The notes under the pieces were generated by a model. It made no database searches and was not told the DNA's origin. It saw only the letters and a program-made list of their open reading frames with translations. The position numbers were made by a program, and so were the translations under genes. From positions 56,067 to 120,066 of the forward strand of contig CAYZSO010000007.1 in NCBI GenBank assembly GCA_964479695.1: a stretch of DNA of 64,000 nucleotides, read 5' to 3'. Positions 51,100-58,733 of this stretch are shown in pieces. Origin of the DNA: JAAYZH01 sp964479695 (GTDB lineage Bacteria; Bacillota; Clostridia; Saccharofermentanales; Fastidiosipilaceae). Every line of letters starts with the position of its first letter. Positions within the stretch are counted from its first letter, which is position 1.

Positions 51100-52947
51100 C
51101 TACCCCTTGTAATACATCAGTCTCATGCCGTTAAGGATGACGACTAAGACGGAGAGCTCATGAACCAACATACCAATCGTCATGTCAACCAAGCAGAACA
51201 AGACACCCATGAGCAAGAGTAAGACAACGGCCAACGCAATCACAATATTCTGGCGCATATTCCTGACGGTCGCTCGGCTCAAGCCGACTGCATAGCTTAG
51301 GCGGCTGATATCCTCACCTAAGAGCACGACGTCGGCAGTTTCCATGGCCACATCCTTGCCCTGACCGCCGATGGCGATTCCCAGATCCGCGCTAGCCAGT
51401 GCAGGCGCGTCGTTGACGCCGTCGCCGACCATGGCAACTTTGGTTCCATCAGCAGACAGTTCCTCCAGGATTCGCACCTTATCTTCGGGGAGCAATTCAC
51501 TGTACACTTCATCTACGCCGATCTGCTTAGCCACGGCCTCAGCCGAGCGTTTGTTGTCACCGGTCAGCATAACAACTTTCTTAATTCCTTTTTTCTTCAA
51601 GTCAGTAACCAAGGTAGAAGCTTCCGGGCGAATCTGGTCTGCAATCGAGAGAATTCCCGCCAAACCCTCCTGGCTGCCCAGCATGACCGCCGTTTGCCCC
51701 CTATCTTCTTCTTCGCCTAAATAATTCTCATAGGCACTGTAGTCAATGCCATTTTCGGTCATCAAACGCCGATTACCGATGAAATACCGTCGGTTTTGCC
51801 AAGTAAAGGCAAGCCCTCTTCCGGTGAACATTTCCGGATCTTCCGGTGTTCCAATCACTGTGTCGAATCGAGAATCCGCTTCTTGAACGATGGCTCTGGC
51901 CAAAGGATGCTCCGAGTAAGACTCTCCGATCGCAGCGAGTGTAACGACTTCATCTTCAGAGAGGGCAACAGCCTTTACGCGGGTGACACCGGGCTTGCCG
52001 ACGGTCAAAGTACCGGTCTTGTCAAAAGCAATCACTTGCACCTTACCTAGTTTCTCCATGATGTCGCCGCCTTTGGCCAAAACACCATGCTTCGCCCCAT
52101 TGCCGATTCCCGCGACCATCGATACCGGAGCTCCGATCACGAGCGCACCCGGGCAGGATATGACTAAGAGCGTCAGAACCAGATGAATATCTCTGGTAAT
52201 GAAATAAACAATAATCGCGAGGATGATGATCGCCGGCGTGTATTTCGCAGCGAACTTTTCAATGAATTTTTGGGTCTTGGTCTTCTTATCCTGCGCCTCT
52301 TCAACCATCTCAAGGATGCGCGCAAAGGTGGTGTCATCGCCGACCTTATCTGCCTGAACCAGAAGCCAACCGGACTCAATAATCGTACCGGAATAGACTT
52401 CGCCTTCGACTTCACGGTAAACCGGGGTCGATTCACCTGTTGTCGTTGCTTGATTCACCCAAGCACTGCCTTCCACGACCGTGCCGTCAACAGCAATTTT
52501 CTCGCCGGGTTTAATCAGTACCCGTTCGCCCTTTTGCACCTCGTCGGGCGAGACTTCGATATCCCCTTCCGCTCTTCGGACTCTGGCTGTATCCGGAGCT
52601 AAGGCCATTAATTCACGGATGGACGAACGCGTTTTTTCGAGGGTTCTGGCCTCCAGGTAATCTCCCAGCATGAAGAGGAAGGATACGGCGGCACCTTCCC
52701 AATATTCACCGATCAGGGTTGCCCCGATGATCGCGATGCTGACGAGCAACTCGATCCCAATCACGCGGTAGCGCAGGGCGCCGATTGCCTTGAACACAAT
52801 CGGCAAGCCGGCGATCACTGTGGCTGCCACAAGCAGAACAATGGTCACCGGCTCATAACCGATTGTGAGTTTCAGGATATAGCCTGCCAGGGCAAGAACG
52901 CCTGAAAGGATTAATTGAATGATTTTCTGGTGCTTGGTAAAATTCAT
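51100..52947 (-). CDS. Heavy-metal translocating P1B-type ATPase with CPG motif
   Basis: ATG 52947 is preferred over GTG 52962, which is too close to a ribosome site. The 615-residue pump has paired N-terminal helices, TGES at 170-173, the transmembrane metal motif SCPGALVIGAPVS (Cys265-Pro-Gly267 in place of CPC or SPC), the phosphorylated aspartate in DKTGTLTVGKP (Asp309), an HP pair (EHPLARAI), and GDGVNDAPAL. No heavy-metal-associated domain is fused to it; a separate HMA protein is encoded 118 bases past the start. The transported metal (Zn, Cd, Co or Cu) cannot be decided. Confidence 0.93.
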   Translation of the reverse strand: MNFTKHQKIIQLILSGVLALAGYILKLTIGYEPVTIVLLVAATVIAGLPIVFKAIGALRYRVIGIELLVSIAIIGATLIGEYWEGAAVSFLFMLGDYLEARTLEKTRSSIRELMALAPDTARVRRAEGDIEVSPDEVQKGERVLIKPGEKIAVDGTVVEGSAWVNQATTTGESTPVYREVEGEVYSGTIIESGWLLVQADKVGDDTTFARILEMVEEAQDKKTKTQKFIEKFAAKYTPAIIILAIIVYFITRDIHLVLTLLVISCPGALVIGAPVSMVAGIGNGAKHGVLAKGGDIMEKLGKVQVIAFDKTGTLTVGKPGVTRVKAVALSEDEVVTLAAIGESYSEHPLARAIVQEADSRFDTVIGTPEDPEMFTGRGLAFTWQNRRYFIGNRRLMTENGIDYSAYENYLGEEEDRGQTAVMLGSQEGLAGILSIADQIRPEASTLVTDLKKKGIKKVVMLTGDNKRSAEAVAKQIGVDEVYSELLPEDKVRILEELSADGTKVAMVGDGVNDAPALASADLGIAIGGQGKDVAMETADVVLLGEDISRLSYAVGLSRATVRNMRQNIVIALAVVLLLLMGVLFCLVDMTIGMLVHELSVLVVILNGMRLMYYKG

Positions 52948-53080
52948 GTTTTTGTCCGTCACTTTCCGTTACTTCACTAGGGTCCTGTTTGACTTTGTGT
53001 TTGCAGTATAGTGGCTTCTGACCGGACAAGAATTGAGGGAGATCAACAATGGCTACGGATATTGCTAGGGATTTGAAGAT

Positions 53081-53296
53081 CTACTTCACCTGAAGAACTC
53101 GGTAGCCTAAACGCTCAATGACACGGGCGATATCGTCAGTCGTCGTTTCGGCTTCGTCAAAAGAAACTTTCACCTTCGAACTGTTAAATAACACTTCTGA
53201 TTCAGAGACACCTTTCGTTTTCTTCAGGGCATTTTCAATTTTCATACCGCATGACGGACATGACAGGGTTTCCAGTTGGTACGTTGATTTTTTCAT
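53081..53296 (-). CDS. Small HMA-domain metallochaperone
   Basis: A 71-residue ferredoxin-like heavy-metal-associated domain with the metal-binding CPSCGMKIENAL (Cys13, Cys16) and KVKVSFDEAETTTDDIARVIERLGY. It should hand metal ions to, or sense them for, the P-type ATPase encoded just downstream on the same strand, whose own N-terminal HMA domain is missing. Confidence 0.93.
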   Translation of the reverse strand: MKKSTYQLETLSCPSCGMKIENALKKTKGVSESEVLFNSSKVKVSFDEAETTTDDIARVIERLGYRVLQVK

Positions 53297-53325
53297 AAGT
53301 AGTACTCCATTTCTCGGGTTTCAAT

Positions 53326-54648
53326 CTATTGTAGCGACTCCGACGATTGATTCATTTGATCTTGATCAAGTTTGGTAGAAATAACGTGTTCCTCCCGTTC
53401 ATGTCTCAGTGTGACCAAGTGTGTGATGAATTGTGTCGCTTCCATTTGGAACTCTTCACCGTGTTTCTTCATGGCCTCTTCAAGGATCTCTTCATTCACA
53501 TACGTGTCGCAGATTATGCCCAAATCATCTTGCAAGTCTTTTAGATCCTTGAGATCCAGCGTAGCCACAGTCTCCAGCTGCGGGAAGGCCCTTTGCACGT
53601 AGCGAATCTTTTTGTAGGCAATCCTTATCGGGTGGATCTCGGCCCATTCGTGGAAATCTGCGGAATCGAGCCGTTTGTCAACACGCTTATTCCACTTAGC
53701 AAATCTCTCAGCCGCAAATTTCGTGAAATCATCGCTGCTTGCTGGCCAGCTCTGAATCCAAGCTGATAGGTCTTCAATGTCATTAGGGATGGAAATTGAG
53801 TTCGCGTAGCGGGTAAGTTCTTCTTGCTTCTCCGTTCTGTCGCTGAGGAAGGCTTTGGCCAAAGCACTCTCTCCCACCTCTATCCCCGAGTAGGAGAGCC
53901 ACTGTTCCACGAGTACGTCCAGTTCACGCAAGAGCCCGAATCTACCGGCGATCGCCCGCAATTTATCCTGATAGAACCGATACTCATCGTAAAGTAAAAG
54001 AGGGTTCACAAAGGAAAGAAGAGATCTAGCAGTTCTGACTGCGACTCTCAACTGGTGCGTTGTTTCCGGTTCCTGCGGATCTTCGCGAAATGCCGACAGG
54101 CGTTCAAGGATTTCCCCCATTTGCGAGAGCAGGGTTGACTGATAGTGGGGAAAAGTAATCTCTTCTTCTTGAGCGGTTTCGGAAGGTTTCGGCCCGTTGA
54201 TCTGCCATTCTATGCGACCTTTGACCGGTGTTCGGCTCCAAATTTGAATAGCGAGTAAGGAACCTTTCTTCATTTTCACATCGCTACCGGTTATACGGAA
54301 CGCCCATTCTGAAAGATCCGGTTCATGCCCAACGACAAATAGCAAACGATCCTCTTCCACATATTTAAGCTCGAAGCAGAATGCATCATAGTCACTGTAG
54401 TAGAGGAAATCATAAAATTCAATTTTCGGATCCCCGATACCCTCTGCCAAGAGTTCCGCCGTCTGTCTGGCTCTGGCTGCCGGGCTGGACCAAATAAGTA
54501 TTTTTTTCTTGGGATCTAGCTTATCGCGGAGTTCAGGAAGGCGATCTTCAAATTCCTTCCTCCCTTCATCGGTAAGTTTACGGTCGAAGTCCGTACTGAA
54601 ACTGTGTTGGTCTTCGGCTCTGGCATGTCTGACTAAAATGATTCTCAT
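53326..54648 (-). CDS. SixA phosphohistidine phosphatase - CHAD domain fusion
   Basis: ATG 54648 follows AAAGGACTTACGTCT. Residues 1-155 are a histidine phosphatase of the SixA branch (IILVRHARAED with catalytic His8, SSPAARARQTAELL, VVGHEPDLSEWA with His108). Residues about 170-430 form a CHAD domain with its conserved histidines and basic helices (ETTHQLRVAVRTARSLLSFV, ELDVLVEQW, KIRYVQRAF), which binds inorganic polyphosphate. The fusion suggests removal of phosphate from protein histidines near polyphosphate bodies. The exact substrate is unknown. Confidence 0.88.
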   Translation of the reverse strand: MRIILVRHARAEDQHSFSTDFDRKLTDEGRKEFEDRLPELRDKLDPKKKILIWSSPAARARQTAELLAEGIGDPKIEFYDFLYYSDYDAFCFELKYVEEDRLLFVVGHEPDLSEWAFRITGSDVKMKKGSLLAIQIWSRTPVKGRIEWQINGPKPSETAQEEEITFPHYQSTLLSQMGEILERLSAFREDPQEPETTHQLRVAVRTARSLLSFVNPLLLYDEYRFYQDKLRAIAGRFGLLRELDVLVEQWLSYSGIEVGESALAKAFLSDRTEKQEELTRYANSISIPNDIEDLSAWIQSWPASSDDFTKFAAERFAKWNKRVDKRLDSADFHEWAEIHPIRIAYKKIRYVQRAFPQLETVATLDLKDLKDLQDDLGIICDTYVNEEILEEAMKKHGEEFQMEATQFITHLVTLRHEREEHVISTKLDQDQMNQSSESLQ

Positions 54649-54934
54649 AGACGTAAGTCCTTTCTGCCGCCGAGGCAATGTCATTACCTGTAGAGTAACA
54701 GAATTCTCTCATGAAGGATCACTCAGGAGTCAAAAAGGTCAAAAGAACAGCAGGCACGGTCTGTGGAATTGACCTGGCATCGTCCGGTAGCTTAGCTCAA
54801 GCCATAGTTCTTGGGCCAGAATTGATGGCAGTAAATCAAGTGAAATTCTTACACAAGCGTAATCTGCCGTTAGCATTGCCATGATAAATTGCTTGAGAAC
54901 AATAATTGTTCAAATCGTGAACAAGGAGTTAAAC
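54649..54934. other. Divergent spacer with an inverted repeat
   Basis: The 286 bases between the SixA-CHAD and PHP genes hold a 50-codon frame (54711-54863) without family features, and a 7+1+7 inverted repeat just before the PHP gene. No certain gene is seen. Confidence 0.6.
54898..54912 (+). promoter_or_regulatory. Operator-like inverted repeat GAACAAT-A-ATTGTTC
   Basis: Perfect 7-base arms around a single A lie 22 bases before the PHP-protein ATG, in a place where a repressor would block transcription. No matching regulator is identified. Confidence 0.5.
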
Positions 54935-56416
54935 ATGAAGTTCAAAAAGCAACACAGCAAGGTAGGCGCCCTGCTCATGACCGCCGCACTGGGTATCACC
55001 ATTAGCGCTCCGGTATCGGCCTCAGATCTCGTGCAAATAGCCACGTATGAGAAAGATTACACAATTGTCAGCCCTTATGAGAATGTAGACTGGAATGCGT
55101 ATGGCCAATACAAGGCTGATTTCCATGCCCACTCCACAAACTCAGATGGCGGTAATATGACTTCTGAAATGGTTGAGGATCATTATGCCAAAGGCTTCGA
55201 CATCCTCTCCATGACCGACCACAGCTACACTACCCCGAGCTGGGATCAGACTGCTCTAGGGGCTGTGGACCAGGCACGATATGCGGAAATCCTTGCCGGT
55301 GTTGGTCGTGACGGCAGGGGCATGCTTGACATCAATTACGCCAATGAACAATCCGTAGTTGATCATATCAATTCCTTCTGGGCGGACTTTAACAATGCCG
55401 CTGGTGCCACAATGGCCGGCACGATTGGTAATGTTCAAAATTTGGGTGGCATTACCCACATTAACCACCCCGGCAGATATACCGGTGGTAAAGCCGGTGG
55501 TGCAACTGGAATTGCTGCTTCGAATGATCCTTCAACCGTGCAAAAGTATGTTGACCTCTTCATGAATTACTCTTCTGTTGTTGGTATGGAAATTGTCAAC
55601 AAAATCGACAACGAATCCAAAACAGACCGTATTCTCTGGGATAACATTCTTCAGCAGACGATGCCTGAGGGTCGCTTCGTCTGGGGTTTCTCTAATGATG
55701 ACACACACAGTGTGAACGCTACAGGCTATGCTTGGAACATGATGCTGATGCCTTCTCTTTCTCAAGCTGAGACAAGAAACGCTATGGAAACCGGCTCTTT
55801 CTATTCTGTGAGCCGTGTCTCTCGCATCGATGGCATCAACGCCACACTAACGAATGGTTCAACGATGCCCGGAAGCGGTAATGCAAACACTTTATACTTG
55901 CTTGATCAAAGCACCCCCAGCATCTCCAACATCGAAGTCAATCAGGAAGAAAATACCCTCACCGTAAGCGGAGCTGATTATTCTCTAGTCGAGTGGATTG
56001 CTGATGGTACGGTTATCGCCACCGGTTCCACTATTGATCTGAACGACTACGAAAGCGAAATCGGCAGTTACGTTCGTGCCCAACTGAAGAGCAATACAGG
56101 TATTGCTTTTACCCAACCTTTCGGAATCACGGACAATACCGAAGAGATTCAGGTCAACAGTGTTAAAAATGGTAACGGTCAAGCGAATGTGAATTTTGCT
56201 ATCTCCTCTGCAAACGGTAAGGGCTATGTCGTCTTGCTCTCCGAAACCGGCGAGGAAGGGACATTCGCGCCTTACAGTAACGTGAACTACAATGCCCAGG
56301 GCGCACACATCAAGGGCTTGGAAAATGGCAAAGAGTATTTCGTCAGAGTCATGTCCACGGATGGCAACGAGGTTCTGGGTCTAAGTGAAACCACTCCTGT
56401 GAATCCTGCCAAATAA
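54935..56416 (+). CDS. Secreted PHP-domain metallohydrolase (CehA/McbA-like)
   Basis: ATG 54935 follows AACAAGGAGTTAAAC. A signal peptide (about 1-29, ending VSASD) is followed by a PHP domain: DFHAHSTNSDGG (His64, His66), MTDHSY (Asp95, His96), ITHINHPGRY (His175, His178) and NDDTHS (Asp256, His258), all usual metal ligands. Two beta-sandwich domains (about 330-410 and 415-493) follow. Such proteins hydrolyse phosphoesters or related esters outside the cell; the substrate is unknown. There is no sorting signal, so it is probably released. Confidence 0.85.
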   Translation: MKFKKQHSKVGALLMTAALGITISAPVSASDLVQIATYEKDYTIVSPYENVDWNAYGQYKADFHAHSTNSDGGNMTSEMVEDHYAKGFDILSMTDHSYTTPSWDQTALGAVDQARYAEILAGVGRDGRGMLDINYANEQSVVDHINSFWADFNNAAGATMAGTIGNVQNLGGITHINHPGRYTGGKAGGATGIAASNDPSTVQKYVDLFMNYSSVVGMEIVNKIDNESKTDRILWDNILQQTMPEGRFVWGFSNDDTHSVNATGYAWNMMLMPSLSQAETRNAMETGSFYSVSRVSRIDGINATLTNGSTMPGSGNANTLYLLDQSTPSISNIEVNQEENTLTVSGADYSLVEWIADGTVIATGSTIDLNDYESEIGSYVRAQLKSNTGIAFTQPFGITDNTEEIQVNSVKNGNGQANVNFAISSANGKGYVVLLSETGEEGTFAPYSNVNYNAQGAHIKGLENGKEYFVRVMSTDGNEVLGLSETTPVNPAK

Positions 56417-56469
56417 ACAGAACACCAAGTCACTTACTAAAAACCGTCTTTCTGAGAACCCTCTTTCTG

Positions 56470-56508
56470 AAAACCGTCTTGGAGCTCCGTGCTCTAAGGT
56501 GGTTTTTT
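56470..56508 (+). terminator. Terminator after the PHP-protein gene
   Basis: AAAACC-GT-CTT-GG-AGC pairs with GCT-CT-AAG-GT-GGTTTT and is followed by TTTTTT. Two partial copies of the left arm (aaaccgtctttctgagaa) precede it. Confidence 0.8.
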
Positions 56509-56527
56509 AAGTCCTATTCTTCGTCGT

Positions 56528-58303
56528 TCAAGTTTCCTGTGGAGTGGGATTTGTCTCGTCCATCATACGGATGAAGACCATCAATTCTTTGCGAGAAGCA
56601 ACATTTAGTTTCATATAGATGCGGCGATTATGCGTCTTAATTGTATTAATCGAGAGGCAAAGGATTTCGGCGATCTCGCGGGCACTATTACCTTCGGCGT
56701 ATAAATCAAATACCGCTTTCTCAGCGCCTGACAGAGCCTTGATATTCTCGACGAATTCTCGGTAAATCAATGAATCATTTTGTATAAGATTACGTTCTGT
56801 ATTTTCCAGTTTGGTCGTGTTTTCCGTAATCACAAGATACTCAATCAAATGGTCAATTTCCGGAATGTTGGTCCTGCTTGCCTCATTCGGTTTCTTCACT
56901 TGCTCCAGAGCGGCAATGACCGGTCTTACATATCTCCGGCTGATAAATAGAGCCAAAACAATATTGAGCGCAAATAAGAAGAGCAGACTCAGGGAGATTG
57001 TTCGATTCCCTGACGAAAGCAAGTGGGAAAGCCCTTCATCAGGCATCATAAGTGACACAACCCAAATCTCATCTTCATGTACGGAACCTTCCGGATAGAG
57101 TGTAATCGTTTCGTGAAGACCGGAATAGTGCTCTTCATCCGCTTGACGGTACATCTCGAAATCATCTCTCCCTTCCAAAACCGCCATGGCTGTAGGCTCT
57201 GGTCCAGCAGGTTCTTCTGCAAAATCGCCGGCAATCAGGGCGCCAGACAAGTCAAGTGAGTCTATTGAGTAGGGTGACAGCATAGCAAGCAGATCTTCAT
57301 ATCCGTCTGCTGCAGGGCTGAAAGACTCCTGAAATAAGATCTCATTTACTTCCAGGCCTAACAAACCATAAACCGTTCCGTCCGCTGCAGTGATCGGAAC
57401 AGTACAGAGCATACCTCTCCCGCTGGCGGAAGGCATCTCGCTAGCCTTGCTCCAATAGTAAGTATCCGGAGAGACAGCTTGCCCTCCTCTTAAATCCGCC
57501 AATCTTTGAACTAGGTCAGGATGATCATGCATAGCTAATTCTCTACGCCACTGCGGCAGTAATTGCAGGCCATGTCGATCGGCAATCTCTTCCGGTCCTA
57601 CGCCCATATTGACAACAGTCTTCGTGTTATAGCCTAGTTTAGGCTCAATCGGTTGAAGCCTTTCAATCGGTCCAATGGATCCAATCAGATCAATCGGCCT
57701 TAGCGGCCCAATCGGTATAAGCGGTCCGACCGGCACAAGGGGTCCCATAGGTCCAATCAGCTCTATTGGTTTTATCAACTCCATTGGTTCAAAGGAACGT
57801 AAATATAAGCCTGCCCTAGAACGCTCATCTTCTGCCAGAAGCGGATTTGAAGTCCCGTTAAGTAAGAGAAGTGCACCGCTAGCGCCGGAACTTGTCAAGG
57901 CGCTATTTAGTTTCTCATAGGAAGCCTCCAGTATAACTTCCAAAAGTTCAGGCTCCTCCAAGATCAGATCCGGTGAACGATTATATTCTTGCAGTTGTTG
58001 CTCAAGTTCCTGAGAAAGTTCATGGGCAAAAAACACGGCGTTTGCGGAGATCTGCTTGAAGGTTTGGGAAATATTATTCTTGAGATGAATTAACTCACTT
58101 TGCAGAACTGGCTTATGCTCTCTCACACCTGCATCGAAAACGCCACCTGCAAAGAGGATCAGGATAACGCCCAGGACCATTGTGTTGAGGAATACCATAA
58201 GAAAGAGAAAAAGACGGAGACGCATCGGAAGAATCAGACGTCCTCTGTCATAAAACGCGTGAAGCCTTAGCTTCCAGGCGGCGAATGGCTTAAGTACAGG
58301 CAC
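56528..58303 (-). CDS. Membrane-tethered LuxR-type transcriptional regulator with extracytoplasmic sensor
   Basis: A 591-residue one-component regulator: cytoplasmic N-terminus, membrane helix at about 31-54, a large extracytoplasmic domain (about 55-435) with a Cache-like part, second membrane helix at 436-455, a short linker helix and a C-terminal LuxR/GerE HTH (LSGAEKAVFDLYAEGNSAREIAEIL, SINTIKTHNRRIYMKL). Residues 172-221 are Ile/Gly/Pro repeats (IGPMGPLVPVGP, IPIGPLRPIDLIG) coded by imperfect 18-bp DNA units. It probably binds DNA while anchored in the membrane, in answer to an outside signal. The ligand and targets are unknown. Confidence 0.83.
   Translation of the reverse strand: MPVLKPFAAWKLRLHAFYDRGRLILPMRLRLFLFLMVFLNTMVLGVILILFAGGVFDAGVREHKPVLQSELIHLKNNISQTFKQISANAVFFAHELSQELEQQLQEYNRSPDLILEEPELLEVILEASYEKLNSALTSSGASGALLLLNGTSNPLLAEDERSRAGLYLRSFEPMELIKPIELIGPMGPLVPVGPLIPIGPLRPIDLIGSIGPIERLQPIEPKLGYNTKTVVNMGVGPEEIADRHGLQLLPQWRRELAMHDHPDLVQRLADLRGGQAVSPDTYYWSKASEMPSASGRGMLCTVPITAADGTVYGLLGLEVNEILFQESFSPAADGYEDLLAMLSPYSIDSLDLSGALIAGDFAEEPAGPEPTAMAVLEGRDDFEMYRQADEEHYSGLHETITLYPEGSVHEDEIWVVSLMMPDEGLSHLLSSGNRTISLSLLFLFALNIVLALFISRRYVRPVIAALEQVKKPNEASRTNIPEIDHLIEYLVITENTTKLENTERNLIQNDSLIYREFVENIKALSGAEKAVFDLYAEGNSAREIAEILCLSINTIKTHNRRIYMKLNVASRKELMVFIRMMDETNPTPQET
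57655..57790. repeat. In-frame repeats in the LuxR-type sensor gene
   Basis: Imperfect 15-18-bp units around ggtccaatcrgmtcwatyggt code for the IGP/IPIGP stretch in the extracytoplasmic domain. Confidence 0.75.
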
Positions 58304-58733
58304 TCCAAGTCTCCCTTCTTCCCCATCAGAACTGAAACTCGACTCTTTTCTCTTGCGCTACGCTACTGCGCGAGTACAAGCGACCATTACTTGCATTGTA
58401 GTAAGGATCTGGCTATTGCATACTCTCTTTTGGTCGCTGAAATGATAATAAATACTTACAAAACGATAAATCCAGTTTACCTCCTTTACTGTGAAGGAAA
58501 TTTCCCTGCTGTCAACCTACGACCACGCAAATTCTCCCCACAATCACCCCTCGATCACCCCTCGATCACCCCTCGAACACATGAAATCACCCCTTTGATA
58601 CGTGGAAATCACCTCTCGTTCTCCGCCTGAAATCACCCCTTGGATGATTACATGTTGAATCCCAGGCACTACGATTACGGTAACACACAAACGTTCATTA
58701 CCTACTCGGTAAATGGAAGAAAAGGAGACAGAA
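58304..58733. other. 430-bp divergent spacer with a short repeat
   Basis: Lies between the divergently transcribed LuxR-type gene and protease gene. It contains a repeat of GATCACCCCTC units (about 58545-58640) with variants aaatcacccc and aaatcacctct; no gene is visible. It should hold both promoters; the regulator next door may act here. Confidence 0.65.
58545..58640. repeat. 11-bp tandem repeat, then spaced ATCACCCCT units
   Basis: Three adjacent gatcacccctc units are followed by three aaatcacccct-like units spaced by 20-30 bases upstream of the protease gene. Spaced short repeats could also be regulator sites. Confidence 0.7.

Noticed and set aside
54711..54863. 50-codon plus-strand frame in the spacer before the PHP gene
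   Set aside because: No Shine-Dalgarno at a proper distance and no family; likely chance.
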